Assembly: GCA_022709385.1 (NCBI GenBank)
Contig: JAKLIX010000021.1
Coordinates: forward strand, 1 to 64,000
Direction of reading: 5' to 3'
DNA: 64,000 nt
Source of the DNA: Bacteroidota bacterium
Lineage (GTDB): Bacteria > Bacteroidota > Bacteroidia > Bacteroidales > CAIXZF01
Part shown: in pieces, positions 51,406 through 61,189 of the stretch
Layout of the letters: every line of letters starts with the position of its first letter
How positions within the stretch are numbered: position 1 is the stretch's first letter
Position numbers and translations under genes: made by a program
The notes under the pieces: generated by a model
The model's database searches: none
What the model was told of the DNA's origin: nothing
Seen by the model: only the letters and a program-made list of their open reading frames with translations

Positions 51406-51437
51406 TTTGGTGGGTATCCCGGAATGCCCTATTTTTG
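51406..51437 (+). promoter_or_regulatory. Bacteroidota promoter of the C69 dipeptidase gene
   Basis: TTTG (51406-51409), 20 nt, then TATTTTTG (51430-51437): matches TTTG-N19/20-TAnnTTTG. The ATG at 51458 follows by 20 nt. Confidence 0.7.
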
Positions 51438-51457
51438 CAGTCAAAACCTTTAAAAAC

Positions 51458-53092
51458 ATGAATATGCGTTTCTTCCTGCTGCTCACCCTGGGCATTTCCC
51501 TTACTGCAAGCGCGGCCTTTGGCTGCACCAATCTGATTATCACCAAAGGAGCGTCGAAAGACGGATCGGTGATGATCACCTACTCGGCCGACTCCCATGT
51601 ATTATACGGCGAGCTTTACCACCGTCCGGCCGCCGACTACCCAGAAGGCAGCATGAGAGATGTCTTCGACTGGGACTCGGGAAAGTTCCTGGGAAGGATC
51701 AGACAGGCCAGGAAAACCTACAATGTGGTCGGCAATATGAACGAACACCAGCTTTCCATCGGAGAAACGACTTACGGCGGGAGGGAAGAGCTGCATCATC
51801 AGCCGGATGCGATCATGGATTACGGCAGCCTGATGTATATCGCCCTGGAACGGGCCCGCACCGCCAGGGAAGCCATCAAGATCATGACGGATCTGGTAGC
51901 GGAATACGGCTATTACAGCGAGGGGGAATCCTTCTCCATTGCCGATGCCAATGAAGCCTGGATCATGGAAATGATAGGAAAAGGCAAGGAAGAGAAAGGT
52001 GCTGTCTGGGTTGCCATGCGCATACCCGACGGAGCCATTTCCGCCCACGCCAACCAGGCCCGTATCCGTACTTTCCCCCTGAATGACCCCCAGCATTGTC
52101 TTTACGCTCCGGATGTCATCACCTTTGCGCGCAAAATGGGATGGTTTACAGGAGACGACAAGGACTTCAGTTTTTCAGACACTTACGCACCGGTTGACTT
52201 TGGCGGTGCCCGTTTCTGTGAAGCCCGTGTTTGGACTATGTTTCGCAGGGTAAACAAAACCATGGACCAGTACACGGATTACGCCCAGGGGATCAACCTT
52301 TCTAACCGCATGCCCCTTTGGATCAAACCCGATGCGAAGATCGGCCTGCACGAAGCCATGGAGCTGATGCGCGACCATTACGAAGGAACGCCCCTCGACA
52401 TGATGAAGGATTTGGGCGGCGGTCCCTATTACAACGGGGTCAGGTGGCGTCCGATGACCTGGAAACTGGATGACACACCCTATTTCCACGAAAGAGCCAT
52501 CTCCACACAACAAACCGGCTTCCACTTCCTGGCCCAGTCGCGCTCATGGCTGCCCGACGCCATCGGAGGCATTATCTGGTTCGGGGTGGATGACACCTAT
52601 ACCAGTGTGTATGTACCCATGTACAGCAGCATGACAAGCATTCCCCACGCCTTTGCCGTCGGGAACGGCTCCATGATGGAATTCTCCGATGACGCCGCCT
52701 TCTGGGTCTTCAACCAGGTTTCCAATTTCGCCTATACCCGTTACCAGGATATGATCCCGGAAATCAGGAAAGTGCAAAAGGAAATGGAAGAACGTTTTAT
52801 CGAAGAAGTACAGGGGATCGACATGGCTGCGTCCACCCTGTACAAGAAAAACCCCGCCCAGGCCGTTCAGTTTCTGACCGACTTTTCGGTGGAACGGGGC
52901 CAGTACACGGTGAAACGCTGGAAAGAGCTGTACCGCTACCTGTTTACACGTTTCCTGGATGGCAACATCAAGGAAAAGGATGGAGACAATCAAAATCCGA
53001 AAGTCAAACAGCCCGGATACGGAGAGGAATGGCTGCGCCAGATCGTTCGTGAAACGGGAGACCGTTACAAAGTACCTCAAACCAAAAAATAA
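51458..53092 (+). CDS. Secreted dipeptidase, C69 family
   Basis: 544 residues from ATG 51458, chosen because the promoter ends just upstream; a longer frame would begin inside the promoter. Signal peptide ends ...SAAFG and exposes C23 (CTNLIITKGAS), the N-terminal nucleophile of this Ntn-hydrolase family. Further family motifs: DYGSLMYIALERARTAREAI, IADANEAWIMEMIGKG, and HANQARI. C69 enzymes cleave dipeptides, often with broad specificity, in the periplasm or outside the cell, matching the peptide transporter elsewhere in the window. Followed after 5 nt by the coiled-coil gene, so co-transcribed. Confidence 0.93.
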   Translation: MNMRFFLLLTLGISLTASAAFGCTNLIITKGASKDGSVMITYSADSHVLYGELYHRPAADYPEGSMRDVFDWDSGKFLGRIRQARKTYNVVGNMNEHQLSIGETTYGGREELHHQPDAIMDYGSLMYIALERARTAREAIKIMTDLVAEYGYYSEGESFSIADANEAWIMEMIGKGKEEKGAVWVAMRIPDGAISAHANQARIRTFPLNDPQHCLYAPDVITFARKMGWFTGDDKDFSFSDTYAPVDFGGARFCEARVWTMFRRVNKTMDQYTDYAQGINLSNRMPLWIKPDAKIGLHEAMELMRDHYEGTPLDMMKDLGGGPYYNGVRWRPMTWKLDDTPYFHERAISTQQTGFHFLAQSRSWLPDAIGGIIWFGVDDTYTSVYVPMYSSMTSIPHAFAVGNGSMMEFSDDAAFWVFNQVSNFAYTRYQDMIPEIRKVQKEMEERFIEEVQGIDMAASTLYKKNPAQAVQFLTDFSVERGQYTVKRWKELYRYLFTRFLDGNIKEKDGDNQNPKVKQPGYGEEWLRQIVRETGDRYKVPQTKK

Positions 53093-53097
53093 AAGGG

Positions 53098-54024
53098 ATG
53101 GAAACTTCTGCAGGAGAATCAGCATTCGAACAAAAAGAAAAAAGATACCGCCTGACCATCAAAATCCTGTCGGCAGCAGTGATCATCCTGCTGATCCTGC
53201 TGATCATCACAGGCACAAGAGTCAGGACTATCGTGGTTTACAGCGAAAAACTCAACAATGAGAAACTCGCGCTTAAAAGCGAACTCGATTCTCTGCTGAC
53301 CGACCATGAGAAGATAAAATCGGAATATGGTCACATCTCGAAATCCCTGTCGGTAAAAGACAGCGTCATCCTCGCCAATGCCGAGGAGATCAAGGAATTG
53401 CTTGCTTACAAGTACGACTACAACAAGATCAGGCGCAAGCTGGAACTGCTCAGGGGCATTACCCAGGGATATGTCCGCCAGATAGATTCGCTGCTCGTGG
53501 TCAATAAATCGCTGAAGAACGAGAACCTCGAGATCAGGGAAAACCTGTCGAAAGAGAAGGAGCGGTCATCCACCCTGGCCAGGGACAAAGAAAGCCTGAC
53601 CGAAAAAGTGAATCTCGGAGCCATGCTGAAGGCATACAATATCACGTCGGAGGGATTGCGCATCAGGGGAAGCGGGAAAGAAGTGAGCACGGGCAAAGCC
53701 AGGCGGACCGATGCCGTGAAGGTTTGTTTCACCCTGAGTGAGAATCCCATCACCCCCCCGGGCCCGCGAACCGTTTACCTCCGCATTGCCCGTCCCGACA
53801 ACGTCATCGTCACCGAAGGTACCGATGCCAGCACCTTCATCCATGACGGAGAGCCCATCCAATACACCCTGAAAAAGGAGATCGATTACCAGAATAAGGC
53901 CCAGCAGATCTGTATGACCTGGTTGAAGAAAGACAAAACCGGCGAAGCCATGACCGGAAGATATCACGTAGCCGTTTTCGTGGATGGTTATGAGATTGGA
54001 CAGGGTTCTTTCGAGCTGAAATAG
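53098..54024 (+). CDS. Single-helix membrane protein with periplasmic coiled coil
   Basis: 308 residues. A short cytoplasmic segment, one membrane helix at about residues 22-40 (TIKILSAAVIILLILLII), then a long heptad-rich coiled coil (about 48-175: SEKLNNEKLALKSELDSLLTD and onward). A C-terminal beta domain (about 190-308) contains VCFTLSENPITPPGPRTVYLRIARP and VAVFVDGYEIGQGSFELK. Such proteins are conserved in Bacteroidota and often annotated as hypothetical. Topology (N-in) places the coiled coil and beta domain in the periplasm. It follows the C69 dipeptidase by 5 nt. No function can be stated; a scaffold or envelope-spanning role is only suggested by the shape. Confidence 0.75.
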   Translation: METSAGESAFEQKEKRYRLTIKILSAAVIILLILLIITGTRVRTIVVYSEKLNNEKLALKSELDSLLTDHEKIKSEYGHISKSLSVKDSVILANAEEIKELLAYKYDYNKIRRKLELLRGITQGYVRQIDSLLVVNKSLKNENLEIRENLSKEKERSSTLARDKESLTEKVNLGAMLKAYNITSEGLRIRGSGKEVSTGKARRTDAVKVCFTLSENPITPPGPRTVYLRIARPDNVIVTEGTDASTFIHDGEPIQYTLKKEIDYQNKAQQICMTWLKKDKTGEAMTGRYHVAVFVDGYEIGQGSFELK

Positions 54025-54067
54025 TTACCTGATTCCCCGGAGTTTAACTGGTCAGCAGCCCTGGTGT

Positions 54068-54712
54068 TTATTTTCTGCCGAAATCGGCGGGAATTTCACC
54101 CCATGCCTTGGTATCCCATACGAGGACAGGATTTTCTATTGTGTTTTCTTCGAGCCATTTCAGGGCCCGGTCGAGCAGGTCGAAGACGGCCTGATTGGAA
54201 GCATCTCGTTGGAGACTGGTTTTTATCTTTTTGTCTTTCAGCCACTTACGGGCAGTTTTAGAGTCAGTGTAAACCGGAAGCCTGTTGTTATTCCGTTTCA
54301 GGGCCGCCAGGGCATGCACCAGGGCTAAAAACTCCCCGATATTGTTGGTGGCATGCTGATACGGGCCCATATGGAACAATTCCCTGCCGGTAGCTGTTTC
54401 CACGCCCCGGTATTCCATGATCCCCGGATTGCCCTGGCAGGCTGCATCCACGCTGATGCTTTCCCAGACCGGCTGATGGTCCGACGACCGCAAATCCTTC
54501 AGCCTGTCAGGCAAGGGTTTTGGCCGGGGAGTACCGTTGAAAGGTCCGGCCTTCAGGGCCGCTTCAGCATCGGCTCTGGTGGGAAAGGCCTTGTACCGGG
54601 CAGCCGGATATCCCTCTACCTGCCTCCGGCATTCCTCCCAGGAATCAAAAATACCGGTCAAACGCCCGGACCAGACCACATAATGCTTTTCTTCCTGCCG
54701 TTTCCTGCCCAT
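54068..54712 (-). CDS. rnhA: Ribonuclease H with N-terminal viroplasmin domain
   Basis: 214 residues from ATG 54712; an extension to 54754 has no conserved content. Residues about 8-52 form the viroplasmin/caulimovirus-type domain (KHYVVWSGRLTGIFDSWEEC, YKAFPTRADAEAAL), which binds RNA:DNA or double-stranded RNA. RNase H catalytic acids: D89 (SISVDAACQGNPG), E127 (GEFLALVHAL), D150 (VYTDSKTARKWL), D210 (EIPADFGRK). It removes RNA from RNA:DNA hybrids in the cytoplasm. This domain arrangement is common in Bacteroidota. Divergent from gldH. Confidence 0.92.
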   Translation of the reverse strand: MGRKRQEEKHYVVWSGRLTGIFDSWEECRRQVEGYPAARYKAFPTRADAEAALKAGPFNGTPRPKPLPDRLKDLRSSDHQPVWESISVDAACQGNPGIMEYRGVETATGRELFHMGPYQHATNNIGEFLALVHALAALKRNNNRLPVYTDSKTARKWLKDKKIKTSLQRDASNQAVFDLLDRALKWLEENTIENPVLVWDTKAWGEIPADFGRK

Positions 54713-54771
54713 AGGGATCCCTTGAATGCCACAAAGGTAGGTAAGCCTGCACATGAAGCTGAAAAAGTTTA

Positions 54772-54779
54772 TAATTTTG
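54772..54779 (+). promoter_or_regulatory. Bacteroidota -7 element (TAATTTTG) upstream of gldH
   Basis: TAATTTTG matches TAnnTTTG and sits 20 nt before the GldH start at 54800; -33 element not clear. Confidence 0.5.
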
Positions 54780-54799
54780 CCCGGTCAATCAAACGGGTA

Positions 54800-55264
54800 A
54801 TGGTAAGAATCCTTGTGTTAATGGCCCTTGTAAGTGTACTGCACGGATGTTCCGGGCGTAAGGTCTTTCTGGAGCGTCACAGCTTCAGTGAACTTAAATG
54901 GAACCGTTTCGAGGAAGTAAAGTTCACTGCTGATATCCGTGAAACCGCGTCACCCCTGGATGTTTACATCCATTTGCGGCATCACACCGTCTATCAGGAC
55001 GACAAGCTGTTCCTGACGATCGCCATCACGGCTCCCGACGGAACCCGTCGTATCAGGGACGTAGAAATCAGGCTCAAAGACAAAGACGGCAAGTTTTTAT
55101 CGAGTGGTATGGGTGACCTCTGGGACATCCGGGTACCGGCTTTCGAGGGTATCACCCTGGGCGATCCGGGGAAATATATCATCCTGCTGGAAAACAGGAT
55201 GTCCAGGTACGACACACCCGGCGTCATGGAGATCGGGGTAGAGATCCGTAAAAGTGACACATGA
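54800..55264 (+). CDS. gldH: Gliding motility lipoprotein GldH
   Basis: 154 residues from ATG 54800. Lipoprotein signal with Cys17 (VSVLHGCSG). The mature part shows the GldH pattern: KFTADIRETASPLDVYIHLRH (partly quoted), TVYQDDKLFLTIAITAPDG, GMGDLWDIRVPAFEG, GKYIILLENRMSRYDTPGVMEIGVEI. GldH is an inner-leaflet-facing outer-membrane or envelope lipoprotein required for gliding and type IX function in Flavobacterium. In Bacteroidales lineages without gliding it still co-occurs with T9SS. The many T9SS cargo genes in this window agree with an active system. Followed by ribF with 16 nt between, probably one transcript. Confidence 0.88.
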   Translation: MVRILVLMALVSVLHGCSGRKVFLERHSFSELKWNRFEEVKFTADIRETASPLDVYIHLRHHTVYQDDKLFLTIAITAPDGTRRIRDVEIRLKDKDGKFLSSGMGDLWDIRVPAFEGITLGDPGKYIILLENRMSRYDTPGVMEIGVEIRKSDT

Positions 55265-55280
55265 GTTGCAAGTGATTGTA

Positions 55281-56225
55281 ATGAAAGACAATATGAATAT
55301 ACACACCAGTTTAAGTACTTTTCCATCCTCACTGAGCCCCGTGGTCACGGTGGGCATGTTCGACGGGGTTCACATCGGGCACCACAGCGTCTTGCAGCAG
55401 GTTGTCAGGCTGGCAGAGGAAAGCGGGACTGAAAGTGTGGTGGTCACCTTTGATCCCCATCCGCGACATGTGCTGGATTATCAGGCCGACGTCTTTAAAA
55501 TCCTGACGACGGTCGACGAAAAGGCGAGGCTGATGGAGGATATCGGGATACAACACCTTGTGGTGCTGCCTTTTCACCTGGAACTGGCTGCGATGTCGCC
55601 CGAGGAATTCGCCATCGGTGTTTTGGTGAACGGGCTGAATGCCAGTCATATCGTCATGGGGCCCGATCATCACTTCGGCAGGAACCGGCAGGGAAGCCTT
55701 GAAACCCTGCGGGGGCTGGCAGAACAATATCATTTCGAGGTACATCAACTTTCACCCCAGCTGGTGGAAAACGCGAAAGTATCGTCAACCGAGATCCGTA
55801 AAGCACTTGCTGCGGGCGACCTGGACAGGGCATGGCTGTTTCTGGGCTACCCCTACCCCCTGAGCGGCAAGGTGGTGGAAGGAGATAAAATCGGACGGTC
55901 TATCGGTTTTCCGACACTGAACCTGGATGTACCCCCTGAAAAACTTATTCCCGGAAACGGGGTGTACGCCGTTCTCGCTGAATTCGGCCAGGCCACCTAT
56001 GAAGGCATGTGTAACATCGGGGTCAGACCAACCGTGTATGGTGATCATCTGACAGTGGAGGTGAATCTTTTCGGATTCGACCGGGAAATATACGGAGAAA
56101 CGGTCAGGGTTGCTTTCATGGAAAAGATCAGGGACGAACGGAAATTCGGCAGCCTGCATGAACTCAGGCTGCAACTCGAGAACGACAGGGAAACCGTGAA
56201 AGATGCCCTCAAAACTGAAGACTGA
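55281..56225 (+). CDS. ribF: Bifunctional riboflavin kinase / FAD synthetase
   Basis: 314 residues from ATG 55281, the usual RibF length; a GTG at 55254 overlapping gldH is less likely. The N-terminal nucleotidyltransferase has VTVGMFDGVHIGHHSVLQQ (HxGH-type motif), FDPHPRHVL, MGPDHHFGRNRQGSLETL, and VSSTEIRKALAAGD. The C-terminal riboflavin-kinase domain has YPLSGKVVEGDKIGRSIGFPTLNL and GMCNIGVRPTVYG. It converts riboflavin to FMN and FAD in the cytoplasm. Directly downstream of gldH; unrelated function but the spacing suggests co-transcription. Complete and typical. Confidence 0.95.
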   Translation: MKDNMNIHTSLSTFPSSLSPVVTVGMFDGVHIGHHSVLQQVVRLAEESGTESVVVTFDPHPRHVLDYQADVFKILTTVDEKARLMEDIGIQHLVVLPFHLELAAMSPEEFAIGVLVNGLNASHIVMGPDHHFGRNRQGSLETLRGLAEQYHFEVHQLSPQLVENAKVSSTEIRKALAAGDLDRAWLFLGYPYPLSGKVVEGDKIGRSIGFPTLNLDVPPEKLIPGNGVYAVLAEFGQATYEGMCNIGVRPTVYGDHLTVEVNLFGFDREIYGETVRVAFMEKIRDERKFGSLHELRLQLENDRETVKDALKTED

Positions 56226-56228
56226 GCC

Positions 56229-57371
56229 TTACTTGCTCCTGACCCTGTAAACCAGAATATTAAAAAGGATGATGAAGAAATACCGGAGGTCGGTCAGGAA
56301 GGGCTGTTTCTCATAGGATTCAAGGTATCTTTTCTCAGAATCCATGATCTCCTGAAAACCGGCAGGCATGTCGGCATAATACGGCGGAAGCAGTCCGGGT
56401 TTGTGTCGTACCCTATGATTCTGAAGTTCAGGCGTGTACAGACTGTAATAATGCCTCGATAAAGGTCTCACCCCCACCAGCTTCATATTCCGCTTCATCA
56501 GCAGGTTAATCAGCATCGGTAACTCGTCTATCCAGAACCTGCGCATGAAACGTCCGAAAGTGGTTACGCGGTAATCATCCCGGAATTTTCCGTCCTTGTC
56601 CAGATTATTCTTGTCAAACAGGTAGTTCTGAAGGTATTCTGAGTAAGGATGCATGGTCCGGAATTTATATACCTCTATCATCTCGCCGCCTTTGCCTACC
56701 CTTTTCAGGCGGATGAGCGGGCCGTAGGTCGGGTTGTAATCATAGGCAGGTTCGCTGTTTCTGCGAACGACCCAGTAAAACATCTGGTCTATTTCCTGCT
56801 CTTCGACAATCTCAAAACCGCATGAGATCAGGCGGCCGAGAATTTCAGGACGGGTCAACACCCGGTTGTGTCCCCGGGTCAGCGAAAAATACAACTTCTT
56901 CAGGCCTCCGACCTTGGGCATCACACGGTTAATCGCAAAATCGAGTGTATACACCAGGTAATTCAATCCCCTGGGGTAGCGTTTAAAAATCCGTGCTTTC
57001 CGGATATCCTTGGTTTCGGCCATGCCGATAAACAGGCCACCGTCTCTGAGCCTCTCGTTGACTGCTTCGAAAAACTTGTTCAGATAGCGGATATCATTGA
57101 CCCTGCGAAGATTAACAATATTATTGCAGTTCCCTGGAAAGCTCCTGAGGATATTAAACCGGGCAGTGGTCGAAACCAGGAAGTTGTTCTCGTCGTAGAT
57201 ATCCACGTGGGAGGAAACGAAATCACAGGCATTGCGGCCAATGAGTTCTTCCACCATTCTTCTGATATCCCGTCTTTCATGGTGAACCACATGGATATGA
57301 CGGGAACGCTCCCGTTCTTCCCTGGACCGGGAAATGGTGTCAGGCAGGGATGTAATTTTTAACAGCCTCAT
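56229..57371 (-). CDS. Sugar transferase (PglC/WbaP-like) with unusual N-terminal region
   Basis: 380 residues. The C-terminal half (about 210-380) is a bacterial sugar-1-phosphate transferase: YGPLIRLKRVGKGGEMIEVYKFRTMHPYS, RVTTFGRFMRRFWIDELPMLINLLMKRNMKLVGVRPLSRHYY, KPGLLPPYY. This family loads a sugar phosphate onto undecaprenyl phosphate to begin a glycan or glycoprotein. The usual single N-terminal membrane helix directly before the catalytic part is absent. Instead residues about 60-200 resemble a class I methyltransferase fragment (RFNILRSFPGNCNNIVNL, VNERLRDGGLFIGMAETKD, LTRPEILGRLISCGFEIVEE). A hydrophobic helix is at the very C-terminus. Substrate unknown. Convergent with ribF. Confidence 0.85.
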   Translation of the reverse strand: MRLLKITSLPDTISRSREERERSRHIHVVHHERRDIRRMVEELIGRNACDFVSSHVDIYDENNFLVSTTARFNILRSFPGNCNNIVNLRRVNDIRYLNKFFEAVNERLRDGGLFIGMAETKDIRKARIFKRYPRGLNYLVYTLDFAINRVMPKVGGLKKLYFSLTRGHNRVLTRPEILGRLISCGFEIVEEQEIDQMFYWVVRRNSEPAYDYNPTYGPLIRLKRVGKGGEMIEVYKFRTMHPYSEYLQNYLFDKNNLDKDGKFRDDYRVTTFGRFMRRFWIDELPMLINLLMKRNMKLVGVRPLSRHYYSLYTPELQNHRVRHKPGLLPPYYADMPAGFQEIMDSEKRYLESYEKQPFLTDLRYFFIILFNILVYRVRSK

Positions 57372-57463
57372 AGCGCGTATCCTTCGAAAAAGCCTGCAAA
57401 ATTAACTATTTTTCAGACACAATTGGATTAAACTGAATAAAATAAAACACATCACCGGACTGA

Positions 57464-57564
57464 TATACCGAAAGGACACAGGAATGCGATGTGTGTTTCC
57501 AGCGTCATCGGTATACAGCGTCTTACTGAACATTGCTTCGATTATCACTAAGATTCAGTATAAA
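57464..57564 (+). repeat. Dispersed repeat family 1, core copy E
   Basis: TATACCGAAAGGACACAGGA, ATGCGATGTGTGTTTCCAG, CGTCATCGGTATACAGCG, TCTTACTGAACATTGCTTC, then ACTAAGATTCAGTATAAA. It sits between the sugar transferase and Wzi-like genes and is in frame with the latter, creating a spurious upstream extension. A weak promoter (TTTG at 57584, TACATTTT at 57606) follows. Confidence 0.82.
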
Positions 57565-57627
57565 CAAAACCAGGCGGAAATCGTTTGGCCGAACTTTACT
57601 ACATTTACATTTTTTAATGAATTTTCC

Positions 57628-59328
57628 ATGTTCCCCTTGAGAAACAGGAAATACCGGGCAGTTTTGCTGTCAATCTTTTTTATCTTCACCGGCTATGTTT
57701 ATCCCGGCCCTGCAAGGGCGCAGACCATACCCGGGCCCGACGGGGAATCTGCCCTGCCGGCTTTTCTGGATGAAATGGCCGGTCTGCAGGTAATCACACT
57801 GAATACTGCCGTCAAACCCTACTCCAGGCAACTGATCTGTGAAAAACTACTGGAGATCCGGCAAGCCGTCGATGGAGGAAGCATCAGCCTGAATCACAGG
57901 CAAAGCCGGGAGTTGTCCTTCTATTTAAAGGATTACAGGCCGGAAAGCAGGACTTCCGGGCCTCAGCAGGGAGATGTTGACCTCTACCGCAGGGGCGGCC
58001 GGCTTGCCTTTTCTCTCAATCCGCCGGGGATCTGGCTTCAAAATGAGGACAGCCTTCCACCGGTTTTCAGCATGGTAATCAAGCCTATTGCCGGATACCG
58101 CCTGATTAGCAATCAAAACGATCAAATGTACCATCGCTGGCAGGGTGCCGGAATGTTCGGCTACGCAGGGAAAGGATGGAGTTACTATGCCGCATTGTGG
58201 GATAACAGGCACAGCAGGCCATTGGTAGCTGACAGCTTTCTGACCCCCGAAAAGGCTGCGGTTTATACCGGGGAAGGTGCAAAAACCGATTTCTTCGAAA
58301 TGAAAGGAGGGATCGCCTACACCTGGAAATGGGGTCAGGTGGCCCTGCAGCAGGATAATCCGCAGTGGGGCGACAATTACCACGGCTCCAATATCCTGTC
58401 AGGCCGGACGCCTCCCTTCCCTTATCTTTCACTGAGGCTGAAGCCTGTTTCATGGATCGATTTCTCGTGGTTCCACGGATGGCTGGCCTCCGCCGTCATC
58501 GACAGCAACCGCTCCTATCTTACCGGCAACGGAACCAGGGTTGTTTACCGCAATAAATATATCGCCGCCAATTTTTTTACGTTCACCCCCGTAAAAAAAC
58601 TCCAGGTTTCTATAGGTAACTCTCTGGTATACAGTGATGTAAACATACAGCCACTCTGCCTGATCCCATTTCTGTTTTACAAGGCGGCCGATCCGGGACT
58701 GTCGGATAATTCGAACCTGGCCGGCCAGAACGCCCAGTTCTTCTTCAACATCAGTTCCCGCAATATCAGGAACCTCCACCTGTATACCTCGTTCTTTGTG
58801 GATGAAGTCGCTTTCGGCCGGTTCCGTGATAAGGATGCCCACACCAACTTCATCAGCGGCAAGGCCGGTCTCCGGCTGGGCAATGTTCCCCTGCAAAATG
58901 TGTTTTTCACCCTGGAGTACACCAGGACCAATCCCATGGTGTACCAGCATTTCATCGAATCCCTGACTTATGCTTCTAACCGTTACAATCTCGGGCATTA
59001 TCTCAGGGATAATTCCGATGAGACTTACCTGGCCTGCTCATACCGGCCACGCCGAGGCCTGATGATGCAGTTTTCATATACGCATGCCAGGCATGGCAAC
59101 GACTACATCTATGGAAAAGATCCGGCGCAGGGATTGCCATTCATGCAAGAGATAACCTGGGAATCAACTACATATGAAGCCGGGCTCAATTGGGAAATCG
59201 TTCCCGGCTGGTCGGTCTTTGGCTGGTACCGTAAGATGTCGGTTACAGACAAAGAGAAAAAGTACACCGCAACTTTGTATCAGGGCAATACGGATACCTT
59301 TGAAACGGGTTTCAGGATGGGATTCTGA
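57628..59328 (+). CDS. Wzi-like outer-membrane protein (capsule assembly family), copy 1
   Basis: 566 residues from ATG 57628; a longer frame to 57484 runs through the repeat and is rejected. Signal peptide about residues 1-33 ending ...GPARAQ. It then has an alpha-helical N-terminal segment (SRQLICEKLLEIRQAV) and an 18-strand-type barrel. Family motifs shared with the second copy include NPQWGDNYHGSNILSGRTPPFPYLSLRLKPVSWIDFSWFHGWLAS (only key parts quoted), IAANFFTFTPVKKL, IPFLFYKAADPG. Wzi-type proteins anchor capsule or O-antigen polymers at the outer membrane; for the Bacteroidota version the ligand is unknown. Faces the sugar transferase gene (divergent, 256 nt apart), a possible functional pairing. 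Confidence 0.83.
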   Translation: MFPLRNRKYRAVLLSIFFIFTGYVYPGPARAQTIPGPDGESALPAFLDEMAGLQVITLNTAVKPYSRQLICEKLLEIRQAVDGGSISLNHRQSRELSFYLKDYRPESRTSGPQQGDVDLYRRGGRLAFSLNPPGIWLQNEDSLPPVFSMVIKPIAGYRLISNQNDQMYHRWQGAGMFGYAGKGWSYYAALWDNRHSRPLVADSFLTPEKAAVYTGEGAKTDFFEMKGGIAYTWKWGQVALQQDNPQWGDNYHGSNILSGRTPPFPYLSLRLKPVSWIDFSWFHGWLASAVIDSNRSYLTGNGTRVVYRNKYIAANFFTFTPVKKLQVSIGNSLVYSDVNIQPLCLIPFLFYKAADPGLSDNSNLAGQNAQFFFNISSRNIRNLHLYTSFFVDEVAFGRFRDKDAHTNFISGKAGLRLGNVPLQNVFFTLEYTRTNPMVYQHFIESLTYASNRYNLGHYLRDNSDETYLACSYRPRRGLMMQFSYTHARHGNDYIYGKDPAQGLPFMQEITWESTTYEAGLNWEIVPGWSVFGWYRKMSVTDKEKKYTATLYQGNTDTFETGFRMGF

Positions 59329-59351
59329 TCAGAAAAGCCTGTACGGCAATG

Positions 59352-59588
59352 TCATTCGGCCAGCACCAGGATACGGTTATTGCTGACTTCAACCACCCCT
59401 CCCTTTACCGTGAATATTTTTTCATGTTTCTGAGGGTCGAGGATGCGGATCTCTCCATGTTTCAACACGGCAATCAGGGGAGCATGCTGGTTAAGGATCT
59501 CGAAAGAACCGTCCTTGCCGGGTAATTGCACCAGGCTGACCTCTCCTGTGAAAATGCTTGAGTCGGGTGTGATGATGTCGAGATGCAT
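59352..59588 (-). CDS. atpC: ATP synthase F1 subunit epsilon
   Basis: 78 residues, the short epsilon of Bacteroidota consisting of the N-terminal beta-sandwich only. Motifs HLDIITPDSSIFTGEVSLVQLPGKDGSFEILNQHAPL (typical start) and VKGGVVEVSNNRILVL. It regulates rotation of the F1 motor by contacting gamma and the c-ring. It lies 33 nt downstream of atpD on the same strand. The C-terminal helical domain found in many bacteria is missing, as is usual in this phylum, so inhibitory control must differ. Confidence 0.94.
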   Translation of the reverse strand: MHLDIITPDSSIFTGEVSLVQLPGKDGSFEILNQHAPLIAVLKHGEIRILDPQKHEKIFTVKGGVVEVSNNRILVLAE

Positions 59589-59621
59589 GGATGGATTCCG
59601 GAATTAGGTTGAGAACAGGTT

Positions 59622-61172
<1,551 letters not shown>

Positions 61173-61189
61173 TCAGGAAAGCAAAAAGT

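Noticed and set aside
57484-57627. 48-residue N-terminal extension of the Wzi-like protein
   Set aside because: It reads through repeat copy E and would bury the signal peptide, which starts at 57628.
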